Shown here: positions 44,797 through 56,915 of the stretch, in pieces | Layout: every line of letters starts with the position of its first letter | Numbering within the stretch: position 1 is the first letter of the stretch | Origin: Mytilus edulis | Lineage: Eukaryota; Mollusca; Bivalvia; Mytilida; Mytilidae | DNA: 64,000 bases | Assembly: GCF_963676685.1 (NCBI RefSeq) | Contig: NC_092357.1 | Span: 64,466,958 to 64,530,957 of the forward strand | Direction: 5' to 3' | The notes under the pieces: model-generated | Told to the model about the DNA's origin: nothing | The model's database searches: none | Seen by the model: the letters and a program-made list of their open reading frames with translations, nothing else | Translations under genes and position numbers: made by a program

Positions 44797-45475
44797 CTGG
44801 GGTGGTGTTCTCGAAGCTATCTTAGGATTAGGACGTGTCCTAAGTCTATCTTATGACAAGTCTTTGTCCTAAGTCGTGTTCTCGAAGCTCTCTTAACTTA
44901 TGATATATCTCATTTTTCGTCCTAACTTTAGGACACCCAACAAGGTGTCCTAAGAGCATCTTATCTTCATCCTAGTGTAATAAAGTTTTGATTTCGCTTT
45001 TTGATCATTAGTTTACGTGAAAATGAACATGAAATGAAACGCACCATCGGTTATTAACTCGTATCTAAAGAAAAGGTGCATGATTTTAAACTTTGAACTT
45101 CGTGTTTCACGATACGATTATACTAAAAATTTAATCCTCTTTTCAAAACAAATTGTTTTTCAGTACAATTAACAATCTATTTTTTATATAATTACATCAG
45201 TAATTATGCAATTTATTCTGTACATGTTATTATAAAATTCGTAAACGATTTTATTAAATATTTTCGTCATTAATAAATGTTTTATCAAGAAATATCTTTA
45301 ACGATTTAAAATTTCGACTTAGGATATGTTTAGGACGTCCTAACATAAGATTCGTCTGAGATAGCTTCGAGACAAAACTTAAGAGTGTTCTAAGTTGATC
45401 TTAAGTCCGTCCTAAAATTGGTCTTATCTATGACTTAGGACGAATCTTAGGATACTTTCGAGAACACCACCCCAG
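44797..45475. mobile_element. 679-bp inverted-repeat element, CTGGGGTGG ends
   Basis: CTGGGGTGGTGTTCTCGAA at 44797 is inverted at the right end (CGAGAACACCACCCCAG, ending 45475). The inverted arms run on for over 100 bp with many copies of TCCTAAG/CTTAGGA, e.g. GTCCTAAGT and ACTTAGGAC. The centre is AT-rich and non-coding. It is a MITE or non-autonomous DNA transposon. No target-site duplication is evident. Confidence 0.75.
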
Positions 45476-46849
45476 ATCTTTAACAAGAAAAAATGAATTT
45501 AGTTTAAATTTTCTATGAGACAACAAAATTTTCTAACGCTCTTTAAAAGTCAAATTGACACGGATTTAAAAACAAAAGTCGGTATATACGAAACAATAGT
45601 TTTTATCATTACAGTAAATGATGTCATCATAATTTTCATACTGGAAGATATTCAACAATTAAGTACACGTTATAAGCATAATTGGTGTTTCATAGACGGT
45701 TGGGTTTTTTTCTGTTTAAATTGTTATATGCTCATATTTTGGGATGTTTTAAAGCTTACGGTGAGGTGTGAGTCAAGGCTCCCTGATGAAGGCCGTACTT
45801 TGACCTACAATTGTAACTGTTTATATACTCACACTTGCATAGTCTTTTCGTTTGCATTGCTTTGCATTTGTTAGTTCGATGCGTTTAATAGCTGACTGTG
45901 TGGTATAGGTATGTATCATTGTTGAAGTCATTACAATGACAACATGTTGGTAATTTCTGTAACATTAGGCCTCTTGTAGATATATAGATGTTCTATCTTT
46001 TTGTTTATATAATGACTATGGCCAGTGTTCTTCTAAATGCCTGTGTTAGTACAATATAAAACCTGTTTCCGTAATAGTGTTCATCTAACATGTGTCTAAA
46101 TGCTTCGGAATTAGCTTTTATTTTGTGTTTTTCAAAAGATTAAAAAGATAACTTATGTTACTGGGCTATAATCATCTTTAAAAGTTATGTTATGTTCCCT
46201 GAACGTATTTCATCAGTAATAACACATGTTTTCGGTAGGGAAAATACCAGACAGTGTGGGTTGGTACAATCTCTTCCGAGTGGAAGTCTGTCACCACCCA
46301 ACAGTGCAGCCTGTCACAACTTGTCCTCCGAGTTGGACCATTTGTCACAACCGGACATTGCGGGTTGGTAAAGCTTGTACAAAGTAAAAAGTGTCCTCCG
46401 ATATTATCGCTCTACTAGTACTTGATATTACTACCGCATATTGATACTCATAGCCATACTCGAAAACTAGCCAAATACATTGTACAGGCATATTCTAAAA
46501 GACGAAATTTTGTTTACAAATAGCTTAATATTTATATATTTTTATTTTAAAATTAATTAAAGGTTAACTTTCGTCAACAAAAAGATAATTTCGTGAATAA
46601 TTTGTTATTTTGAAGAACGTGATATATTGTTTTAAAATTACTTAATTTCATTTGAGGTGACTTATAGGTCCATTGGGCCGGGTGTATTGATATTTATCAT
46701 ATATTGTATATTTATAATCTGTACATATTTACACATGTCACTATAATAAATAATTTACTTACTTACTTACTTACTATTGATCCAACTGTTTGTATTACAC
46801 TGCACATGACAACTTACAGTAAAAATCATTTTGGTAAGTAGAAACACCA
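45476..46849. other. no gene seen; repeat fragments
   Basis: 45770-45905 is a partial copy of the CATACCACATC repeat (GAAGGCCGTACTTTGACCTA). 46240-46400 holds two diverged tandem copies of about 68 bp (TCCGAGT.GGA..., TGTCAC.AC). A (TTAC)5 microsatellite lies at 46755-46775. The 119-codon frame at 45515-45874 overlaps the repeat and has no domain. Confidence 0.4.
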
Positions 46850-47249
46850 CATCGTTTAGGCTACATGATGGACATTTACAAATGCATGATTTGATTAACA
46901 TCTTAGCTTTAGGATGGCCTTATGCACATACATATATTAACCTACCTTGTAATTATAGAATATAGCTTTACAAATACATGTACTGACTTACATCTTAGCT
47001 ATAGGACGGACCGGTACACATACATGCGCCAACTTACCTCTTAGCTTCATGATGGCCTTGTACAGAAATATGTTCTGACTCACCTTTTATCTACATGACG
47101 GAGCTGTACAAGTACAGGCGCCGACTTACATCTTACTTATATGACTGACCTGTACATATCCATGTACTGACTTACTTTTTGAATATATAACAGTCATGTA
47201 CAAATACATGCACCGACTTACCTTTTAGATTGATGCTAGACCTGTACAT
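46850..47249 (+). repeat. 46-bp satellite, diverged left part
   Basis: Units such as TGTACTGACTTACATCTTAG CTAT...GGAC are degenerate versions of the main array to the right of the inserted element. Greater divergence at an array edge is expected. Confidence 0.75.
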
Positions 47250-47624
47250 CACTGGGGTAAAGCTGATGACCGTAACTGCATTCACGGTCATCCCAAGATG
47301 TCGGATGAAAAGTTAGGTCAGTTTCTGTATTGTCTGTTAAAGTGTTTCTATATCATTTTTTTTACAAATCATACATTGAAACGATGTAAATTTATAAAAG
47401 AATCACTCGGAAATCACTAATTACTTCTGAGAAATGTGCATGAAACGGGAAATTCGATTTGAAAAAATCGCCGAGATGACCGTAAATCACAATCGAGATG
47501 ACCGTAACAGAATCAGCGATTCATAACAAGGCTGACCGTAACTGCTTTTAAGATGACCGTAATTTGTAAATGATGACCGTAACTTTTAAAGGATGACCCT
47601 CAATTCTAAGAAATATCCGTATTT
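47250..47624 (+). repeat. left long terminal inverted repeat
   Basis: Runs from CACTGGGGTAAAGCTGATG to AAGAAATATCCGTATT. The GATGACCGTAA motif recurs at irregular 15-40 bp spacing in its inner half; one inverted copy (CACGGTCATCCC) lies near the tip. Confidence 0.85.
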
Positions 47625-49985
47625 ATATAACTATCTTTTTGTATCAAATGATTAATCGTGTTGGTATACACATATTAATATGAGAGTTTTATCCTATAGG
47701 TAGAAGAAAATAAGACGTGCTTCAAATGCAAAGATTACCATATGTATCTTTTTTACAGTAGAGGGTTCAATTTTTAAAATGAATATGCCAAAAGACATGC
47801 AAATGAACATGAAGGGAAAACATGCTACAAAAGCGCGATAAAATGACACCTTACAAGCATAATGAAAAAAATGCGGTGCACAGCCTTCAACTGCTCGACA
47901 AGATTTTTTTTTGTTTCTGGGATTCCTTTTAATGACATATGATAAATACACATTTTTAAAAATGCCAAAAAATTGCATGTACACCCATTGATATTATATC
48001 GTCTTTCATTTTGTCGTGCAAATAAAATAACAGAAATATTTTGAAAATATCATTCGAATAAACTAGTGAAGGTGAGCTCCAGCAAAGTAGATCCTTAAAA
48101 TAGTATTGTACGAAAAGCGTTTCACAAGGCGGAACGTTGTCAATTTGTATATATATACAGAAATGTTATTCATACAGTCAGGATTCTACTTCTTCAAAAT
48201 TATCTCCCCATTACGCCAGTGCATGCTCACAATCGTAGAAATGGAAGCCATTGTAGGGATGACGCTCGGCCAATTTTGATCTTGAAAACTGATAAATTTA
48301 TCCACATAGCACCATTACGATCGATCGTTATGTCAGTTATATTTTAAAAGACAAATGTATCTACTAGCTAATGAGCATTAGTTAATGATCTTGTCTGCAT
48401 TGATTCAACTTAAAAATATTGTCTGTTTGGATGTCAGATGGAATTTTTGAAAATTCTCAAGCATTTAAAAAAATTCTAATTAAATATTTCGTGGAAGGGC
48501 AGACTAAACATTTTCAGTGGTAGAAGATTATAAACCCTAGTTATCACACACAAGAAAATCATATTTTTTCGAAGATATCCATTTTCATCATCCAAATTAA
48601 AAGACTGTCGTCAAGAACTTTTAGAAAAAAAATAGCGATTCGAACACACCTACTCTGTTTTTGTGATTCATTAGATAGGTATCTCAATTGACCCATATAT
48701 TTCATCTTTTTGTACTGTCATTTTTTTACGTTATAAAGTCAACCTGTAGCTTTGATATATAATAATGATAGAATCTGAAGCGAGATGCTATATAAAATAC
48801 TCTTGCTTTGTACGTTTTAAAGACAAAATATACACCCCAAACATGCCCTAACATAAAAATGTGCACTCGATTTTTCTCTTTTCGATACAATCGTTACCTG
48901 TTTTGGGGAATTTTTTCTTGATTCACATAATGGAAGGGCAGACACGAAAATTTCTGAACTAAAAGATTGATATGTTCTCCGTCCGTGATAAAAAAAAATC
49001 GGAGGTTATGCATTTTCTACATCCAACTTATAGATACTATATATAAAAAAGAAGATGTGGTGTTATTGCCAATGAGACAGCTATCCAGAAAAGACCAAAA
49101 TGACACAAACATTAACAACTATAGGTAACCGTAAGGCCTTCAACAATGAGCAAAGCCCATACCGCATAGTCAGCTATAAAAGGCCCCGATAAGAACCATG
49201 TCGTCGACTTGATATCTTATTGTTTTGCATTACTATGTAATAGATACATTGAAAACTTATGCAAATGGTGTTTTTAAAATAAGAAAATTGTCGTTTTATT
49301 TGTTTCTATTAACTTTTTAAAATTTTGTTACTATATCAAACATTACAGTTAACTTTTATCGCTTTCTCGATAAACACAGCTTCGATTCTTTTGTTCTATT
49401 TCAAAAGTGTTTCCGCCTGCATATATCAAGACAAATTAAGATTTTGATCTGCTTCCTCTGGAACCATACACATGGGCTCGATTACCAAATATTCGTATGT
49501 ATTATTAATGTTTTTAATGCTCCATTTATTGGCATTATGTTTTTCTGGTCTGTGCGTACGTTCGTCCGTTCGTCTGTTTGTTTGTCCGTTTGTCCAGCTT
49601 CAAGTTAAATAAAATTGAAAATTAGTACACTTTTTCCCTATGGTATGATCTTTTTAATTCTAATGCCAAATTACAGTTTTATCCCATTTTCATAGTCCAC
49701 TAAACATAGAAAATGATAGTGTAGATGAGGCATTCGTGTACTAGGGACACATTCATGTTTCTTCAAATTTTCGTCGTATCGCTGTCAATTTGTGTTAAAA
49801 TTTTAACGTCGATATCAATAAATATTTCATTGTTTACGAGAAATATGCAATTTACTATCATTGTTATAAATCCTAAATATGGCCAATTATATTATAGTTA
49901 AAAAAAGAAATTTATGAAACATATTTATATCCGCTAACCGAGCCCCTATTGAGATCGACAAACCCAACAAAAAAGCTTTGAATAC

Positions 49986-50398
49986 AATACGGATATTTCT
50001 TAGAATTGATGGTCATCCTATAAAAGTTACTGTCGTCCTATGTAAATTACAGTCAGTCTTTACAAATTACGGTCATCCTTTACAAGTTACGGTCATCTTT
50101 TTACTAATCACGGTCATCCTTGTTTTATGTTACGGTCATCTTGAAAATATTTTGATTATGATTTACGGTCATCTTAACGATTTTTTCAAATCGAATTTCC
50201 CGTTCCATGCACATTTCTCGGAAGTAATTAGTGATTTTCGAGTGATTCTTTTATAAATTTACATCGTTTCAATGTATGATTTGTAAAGAAAATGATATAG
50301 AAACACTTTAACAGACAATACAGAAACTGACCTAATTTTTCATCCGACATCTTGGGATGACCGTGAATGCAGTTACGGTCATCAGCTTTACCCCAGTG
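49986..50398 (-). repeat. right long terminal inverted repeat
   Basis: Mirror of the left arm: AATACGGATATTTCTTAGAA at its inner edge, TTACGGTCATC copies, then the unique segment (ATCGTTTCAATG..ATGATTTGTAAA) and the tip CATCAGCTTTACCCCAGTG. It is about 40 bp longer than the left arm because of extra motif copies or indels. Confidence 0.85.
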
Positions 50399-50403
50399 TA
50401 CAT

Positions 50404-53400
50404 ATGCATGTATTAATTTACCTCTGAGCCATATGATACATACATGTATCTGTACACATACATGTACTTGTAATCATACATGTACTGACTTACGCGCCTG
50501 TAAATTCAGTGGTTGTCGTTTGTTTATATGTAACATATTAGGGTTTTTTTCGTTAATATTTTTCCCTTATATTTTTCCTTCAATAAGGCAGTTATTTTTC
50601 TCGTTTGAATTGTTTGACACTGTCTTTTCGGGTCTTTTTATAGCTGACTACGCGGTACGGGCTTGCGTCATTGTTGAAGGCCGTACGGTGACCTATAGTT
50701 TTTAATGTCTGTGTCATTTTGGTCTTTTGTGTACAGTTGTCTCATTGGCAATCATACCACATCTTCTTTTATAAATTACCTCTTAGCTATATGAACATGA
50801 AAACATACATGTTATAACTAACTTCGTAGCCATATGATTAACCTTTATCAAATGATGCTTGATTTGACGTACACATGTACTTCTTAGCTATACGATGGAT
50901 CTGTACAAATGCGTGTACTAACTTTCCTCTTAGTAGCATAATGTACCTGTACAAGTACATGTACCGACTTACGTCGTAGCTATATAAAATACATGTATAT
51001 GCACACATGTGATAACTAACTTCACAGCCATATGATCAATCATGTATCACTGCTTGTTCTGACCTACCTCTTAGCTATATAATGAACCTGTACACAAACA
51101 TGCACTGAACAGCCTGTTAGTTATTTGACGGACCTGTACTCATACATGTACTGAATTATCTTTTAGCTATGTGATGGATTTGGAAAATTCATGTTCTAAC
51201 TCACCTATTAGTTATATGATAAACCTGTATAAATACATGTACTGACTCACTTCTTAGCTTCATGACGAACATGTACAAATACTGAATTAACTATTACTTT
51301 TATGACGGACGTGAACAAAAACCTGTCCTGACCTAACTCTTGGCTTTATGATGAACCTGTACAAATACATGGACAGATCTACCTCTTAGCTATATACCTG
51401 TAACGAACCTTTACACATACATGTACTGACCCACCTCTTAGCTATATATCGAACCTTTACAAATATATGTATTGACCTACCTCTTAGCTTTATGATGAAC
51501 CTATACCAATACATGTACTGACCTACCTCTTAACATTATGATGAACCTTTACACATACATGTACTGACCCATCTTTATGCTATATGACGAACCTTTACAA
51601 ATACAAGTACTGACCTACCTCTTAGCTTTATGATGAACATATACCAATACATGTACTGACCTACCTCTAAGCTTTATGATGAATCTGTACAAATACATGT
51701 ACTGACCTGCGTTTTAGCTTTATGATGAACCTATACCAATACATGTGCTGACCTACCTCTTATCTTTATGATGAAACTATACCAATACATGTACTGACCT
51801 ACCTCTTAGCTTTATGATGAATCTGTACAAAAACATGTACTGACCTACGTTTTAGCTTTATGATGAACCTATACAAATACATGTACTGACCTACCTCTTA
51901 GCATTGTGCTGAACCTATACCAATACATGTACTGGCCTACCTCTTAGCTATATTATGAAACTATACCAATACATGTACTGACCTACCTCTTAGCTTTATG
52001 ATGAAACTATACGAATACATGTACTGACCTACCTCTTAGCTTTATGATGAAACTATACCAATACATGTACTGACCTACCTCTTAGCTTTATGATTAATCT
52101 TTACACATACATGTACTGACCTACCTCTTAGCTTTATGACGAACCTGTACAAATACATGAACTGACCTACCTCTTAACTGTATGCTGAACCTTTACACAT
52201 ACATGTACTGACCTACCTCTTAGCTAAATGACGAACCTATACTAATACATGTACTGACCTACCTCTGAGCTTTATGGCGAACCTGTACAAATACATGTAC
52301 TGACCTACCTCTTAGCTTTATGATGAAACTATACAAATACATGTACTGACCTACCTGTTGGCTTTATGAAGAACCTTGTCAAATACTTGGACTGACCTAC
52401 CTCTTAGCTTTATGATGAACCTATACCAATACATATACTGACCTACATTTTACCTTCATGATTAACCTGTGCAATAATACTTACGGATCTACCTCTTGGC
52501 TTTATGATGAATATGTACAAATACATGTACTGACCTACCTCTTAGCTATATGACGAACCTGTACAAATACATGTACTGAAATACCTCTTAGCTATATGAT
52601 GAACCTGTATAAATACATGTACTGACCTACCTCTTAGCTATATGACGAACCTGTACAAATACATGTACTGAAATACCTCTTAGCTATATGATGAACCTGT
52701 ACAAATACATGTACTGACTTACCTCTTAGCTATATGACGAACCTGTATAAATGCATGTACTGACCTACCTCTTACCTATATGACGAACCTGTACAAATAC
52801 ATGTACTGACCTACCTGTTGGCTTTATGATGAACCTTGTCAAATACTTGGACTGACCTACCTCTTAGCTATATGACGAACCTGTACAAATACATGTACTG
52901 ACCTACCTCTTAGCTATATGACGAACCTGTACAAATACATGTACTGACCTACCTCTTAGCTATATGACGAACCTGTACAAATACTTGGACTGACCTACCT
53001 CTTAGCTTTATGATGAAACTATACAAATACATGTACTGACCTACCTGTTGGCTTTATGATGAACCTTGTCAAATACTTGGACTGACCTACCTCTCAGCTT
53101 TATGATGAACCTATACCAATACATGTACTGACCTACCTCTTAGCTATATGACGAACCTGTACAAATACATGTACTGACCTACCTGTTGGCTTTATGATGA
53201 ACCTTGTCAAATACTTGGACTGACCTACCTCTTAGCTTTATGATGAACTTATACCAATAAATGTACTGACCTACCTCTTAGCTATATGATGAACCTGTAT
53301 AAATGCATGTACTTACCTACCTCTTAGCTATATGACGAACCTGTACAAATACATGCACTGACCTACTTCTTAGCTATATGATGAACCTGTACAAATACAT

Positions 53401-54500
53401 GTACTGACCTACCTCTTAGCTTTATGACGAACCTGTACAAATACATTAACTGACCTACCTCTTAAATATATGATGAACCTATACCAATACATGTACTGAC
53501 GTACCCCTTAGCTATATGAGGAACCTGTACAAATATATGTACTGACCTACCTCTTAGCTTTATGATGAAACTATACCAATACATGTACTGACCTACCTGT
53601 TGGCTTTATGATGAACCTTGTCAAATACTTGGACTGACCTACCTCTTAGCTTTATGATGAACCTGTATAAATGCATGTACTGACCTACCTCTTAGCTATA
53701 TGACGAACCTGTACAAATACATTAACTGACCTACCTCTTAAATATATGATGAACCTATACCAATACATGTACTGACCTACCTCTTAGCTATATGACGAAC
53801 CTGTACAAATATATGTACTGACCTACCTCTTAGCTTTATGATGAAACTATACCAATACATGTACTGACCTACCTGTTGGCTTTATGATGAACCTTGTCAA
53901 ATACTTGGACTGACCTACATCTTAGCTTTATTATGAACCTATACCAATACATGTACTGACCTACCTCTTAGGTATATGACAAACCTATACCAATACATGT
54001 ACTGACCTACCTCTAAGCTATATGATGAATCTGTATAAATACATGTACTGACCTACCTCTTAGCTATATGACGAACCTACACGAATACATGTACTGAACT
54101 ACCTCTTAGCCTTATGATGAAACTATACAAATACATGTACTGACCTACCTGTTGGCTTTATGATGAACCTTGTCAAATACTTGGACTGACCTACCTCTTA
54201 GCTTTATGATGAACCTATACCAATACATGTACTGACCTACCTCTTAGCTATATGACGAACCTGTACAAATGCATGTACTGACCTACCTTTTAGCTTTATG
54301 ATGAACCTATACCAATACATTTACTGACCTACCTCTTAGCTATATGATGAACCTGTATAAATACATGTACTGACCTACCTCTTAGCTTTATGATGAAACT
54401 ATACAAATACATGTACTGACCTACCTGTTGGCTTTATGATGAACCTTGTCAAATACTTGGACTGACCTACCTCTTAGCTTTATGATGAACCTGTATAAAT
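50404..54500 (+). repeat. 46-bp satellite array with higher-order repeats
   Basis: Consensus unit: GACCTACCTCTTAGCTATAT, GACGAACCTGTACAAATACA, TGTACT (46 bp). From about 51000 to 54500 it is nearly continuous (roughly 75 units); the left part is more diverged. A marked variant (GTTGGCTTTATGATGAACCT then TGTCAAATACTTGGACT) starts at 52357, 52817, 53047, 53185, 53599, 53875, 54151 and 54427. All intervals are multiples of 46; the last three are exactly 276 (six units). A dispersed repeat interrupts it at 50494-50774. Confidence 0.95.
50494..50774 (+). repeat. full-length CATACCACATC repeat inserted in the satellite
   Basis: Second full-length copy of the family at 13860-14130, bounded on both sides by satellite units (TGTACTGACTTAC to the left, TTACCTCTTAGCTATATGA to the right). 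Being framed by satellite, it gives the family's ends: about GCGCCTGTAAATTC to CACATCTTCTTTTA. Confidence 0.7.
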
Positions 54501-54854
54501 TTTTAATCGCAGATTTAATCCTCAATTTACTTTCGCTAAGAAAATGCCTGTACCAAGACAGCACTATGACAGTTGTCATTCGTTCTTTTGTTTTGAGCTT
54601 TTAATTTTGCCATTTGATTATGGTCGTGGTTAATTGGTTTTTGTGATTTTCTTGAAACAACGGACATTCATAAACACTATCGACTGACGTAGCGATTGTC
54701 AAATGAAGGGAAGCTTGGGAAGAAGACGTTATACCGCAAACATGAGGTGCAAATATTGGTAAACCACATCCAGATCTTGACATCTCTGTTGTGATGTCAG
54801 AAATCGAAACAGTATTTGGTAGGTCATATCTTTTTTTATTTATTTTTTATATAG
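54501..54854. other. presumed kinase-gene intron, with a repeat fragment
   Basis: 54545-54640 matches the AATATGACAGTTGTCATCCG... repeat of 57955-58100. No upstream kinase exon (glycine loop, HRDL, DFG or APE regions) was recognised here or anywhere left of it in the window. Confidence 0.4.
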
Positions 54855-55064
54855 ACAATGATTTAAAACGGATCGTGAATAAGCTGAATAAGTTGCAGAC
54901 AGATTTTAGACACACTAAACCGTGGAAGTGCTCAGATGTTATTTACAAGGTGATGTTAGCTTGCTGGATTGAAAAACCAGAACACAGACCATCTTTTGAC
55001 GATCTATTTAATTTTGTTGATACCTACAAGATGTCGCCAGCGGATGTATGTCCAGTATGGGCAG
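54855..55064 (+). CDS. protein tyrosine kinase domain, last catalytic-domain exon
   Basis: 70 codons between a TTTATATAG acceptor and GCAG|GTAATT, phase 1 at both ends. It reads NDLKRIVNKLNKLQTDF, then KCSDVIYKVMLACWIEKPEH, RPSFDDLFNFVDTY. The pattern C..(V/I)Y..M..CW...P..RP.F is subdomain XI of tyrosine kinases, where CW packs the C-lobe and the RP arginine salt-bridges to the APE glutamate. Receptor or cytoplasmic type cannot be told. The frame is clean and two matching tail exons follow, so a live gene is likely. The exons for subdomains I-X are not in the recognisable part of the window. Confidence 0.78.
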
Positions 55065-55300
55065 GTAATTGCAAAAGGAAGACATACAGGATCTGCTTAC
55101 CCTTCCGAAGCACCTGAGATCACCCCTAGTTTTTGGTGGGGTTCGTGTTGTTTATTCCTTAGTTTTCTATGTTGTGTCATGTGTGCTATTGTTTTTTTCT
55201 GTTTGTCTTTTTCATTTTTAGCCATGGCGTTGTCAGTTTATTTTAGATTTATGAGTTTTACTGTCCCTTTCGTATCTTTCGTCCCTCTTTAGTTAGTAAG
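55065..55300 (+). repeat. dispersed repeat just after the kinase exon
   Basis: GGATCTGCTTACCCTTCCGA, AGCACCTGAGATCACCCCTA, then GCCATGGCGTTGTCAGTTTA and ATGAGTTTTACTGTCCCTTT. Same family as 16514-17120. Frames that run from the kinase exon into it are read-through into the intron. Confidence 0.6.
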
Positions 55301-55584
55301 CTTAGTATCCAGACATAAATTTTATAAATTGGAGTACTAGTAACCAAAATATTATTAAAGATACACGTCGAAGATGTCGGAAATCTGATTTAAGTAAAGT
55401 TAAATAACAATAATAACAATAAAAAATTCCAAGCATAAAAAATAATGAAATCGTTCTTTTAGTATCAAATCATAAACATCATGTATACGGAAAATTTCAA
55501 CTGAAAACGACAAAATAAACATCAAGAGTAACAAAACGAAGTAGTGAATGTTACTTTTACGTGAAATAAATAAGCTCATTATAG

Positions 55585-55960
55585 ATACCAGGATTGCAAT
55601 TTTGTATTTGTGTCAGACGCGCCTTTCGTCTAGAACAAAATGTAGAAAAGACTCATCAGTGACGTTTGATTAAAAAAAGGTTAAAAAGGCAAAATAAAGT
55701 ACGAAGTTAAAAAGCAAAGGACCAATTATACCGTGACGTTTTGCCAAATACAGCTAAGGTTATCTATTCCGAAAGCCTTCGTTTTTCAAAACAAAAAGTG
55801 ATTACTGTGCTCGTGATACCCTTTGGAATAAGTACAAAAAAACTCTACGTGCAGTGGCATCTACCCAGTGGTTGCAAGTTACTTTACCATATATACTAGA
55901 ATTGACATTTGTATTTGCACCAGAAGCGCGTTTCGTCTTCTTAAGAATTATCAGTGATGT
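55585..55960 (+). repeat. two dispersed hairpin motif copies
   Basis: GTCAGACGCGCCTTTCGTCT (about 55613) with GACTCATCAGTGACG, and GAAGCGCGTTTCGTCTTC (about 55924) with ATTATCAGTGATG. Both preceded by TACTAG/ACCAG-like GATT blocks found in the other copies. Confidence 0.55.
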
Positions 55961-56290
55961 GCTGTGTTGATTCGATAACATACTTATTTTTTTATATGTA
56001 ATTAGTGTTTTCCTAGATCGCGACCGTTTGCCTTTTGGGAAAAGGAGAGGTTGTCAAAGCAAACATTAGTGTTACACTAATACGCAACTTAATAAGCACT
56101 TAGTCCAATAGACAAAGCATTCCGGAACTAGCATGAAAATACGAAAACTCTTATTTGAAACAACTTTTTTAAAACATGAAATCAATATTCAACCTTTTTC
56201 ATTAAACGTTTTATATCTGAGCAACATGCAATATACATGAATGCCCTCAATATTATAATTACTTCACACATATTGTATAATTCACAATTA

Positions 56291-56450
56291 TTAGTAAACA
56301 TGTGTTCTACATAGTAAACATGTGTTCTACATAGTAAACATGTGTTCTTCATAGTAAACATGTGTTCTACATAGACAACATGTGTTCTAAATAGGAAACA
56401 TGTGTTCTACATAGTAAACATGTGTTCTACATAGTAAACATGTGTTCTAC
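56291..56450 (+). repeat. 20-bp minisatellite, 8 units
   Basis: Eight consecutive 20-bp units of consensus ATAGTAAACATGTGTTCTAC, with single-base changes in units 1, 3, 4, 5 and 6. Each contains the palindrome ACATGT. It lies in the kinase-gene intron, about 350 bp before the next exon. Confidence 0.95.
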
Positions 56451-56804
56451 AATGATCAGCCATTCATTAGCTTTCATTGCGTTACTTGAAAGCTAGACAG
56501 TATTCTACATAGTTATATATGTACGCCAATGCGTTAAATTAATGTTGTTTAAAATATGTACCAGATTTCCTGTAAAAATTGATCTATAAAAGCAATGAAT
56601 CTTTTCTCTAACGTTGTTTTAATATATGATCGTTATGCTATAATCTAGAGAAATTTTGGCCAGTTATTAACAAACAAGTTTCTGATGTTACCTATGTTTG
56701 CAAGGAATTAACTTTTAAAATTGATTCATGGATATACTAGAATATTGTTCTGATACTGTTATTATTCATTTTAAATGAATATAATATATAAATTTATTTT
56801 GAAG

Positions 56805-56915
56805 ATGAATTCATTTACACGCATAGTGGAGAAGATATGCAAATACTATATGAAGACGAACCAGCATACGCAGAAATAGGAGAATTATACCAGTCTGAAT
56901 CCATAGATACTGCAG
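56805..56915 (+). CDS. kinase gene, tail exon with tyrosine motifs
   Basis: 37 codons between TTTTGAAG and GCAG|GTACGT, phase 1 at both ends, so it joins the kinase exon in frame. It reads DEFIYTHSGEDMQILYED then EPAYAEIGELYQSESIDTA. Tyrosines in acidic settings (LYED, AYAEI, ELYQS) are typical autophosphorylation and SH2-docking sites; YAEI resembles the YEEI-type site preferred by Src-family SH2 domains. It does not meet the strict ITIM or ITAM patterns. It sits C-terminal to the catalytic domain. Confidence 0.72.

Larger units (their letters stand above)
47250..50398. mobile_element. 3.15 kb element with about 375-410 bp inverted repeats
   Basis: The ends CACTGGGG and CCCCAGTG are flanked by the direct repeat TACAT (47245-47249 and 50399-50403), a likely 5-bp target-site duplication. 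The left arm (47250-47624) and right arm (49986-50398) align throughout. Each arm carries about seven copies of GATGACCGTAA or its inverse. The interior has no transposase; it carries an inverted CATACCACATC repeat (49036-49199) and a GGCATTATGTTTTTCTGG repeat (49530-49610). It interrupts the 46-bp satellite. Confidence 0.85.

Noticed and set aside
45515..45874. 119-codon + strand frame with hydrophobic stretch
   Set aside because: Half of it is dispersed repeat; no exon boundaries or domain.
47694..47984. 96-codon frame as a transposase of the long-inverted-repeat element
   Set aside because: Low-complexity, no catalytic motif, far shorter than any transposase.
50404..54500. CRISPR array
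   Set aside because: Direct tandem 46-bp units without unique spacers, in animal DNA.
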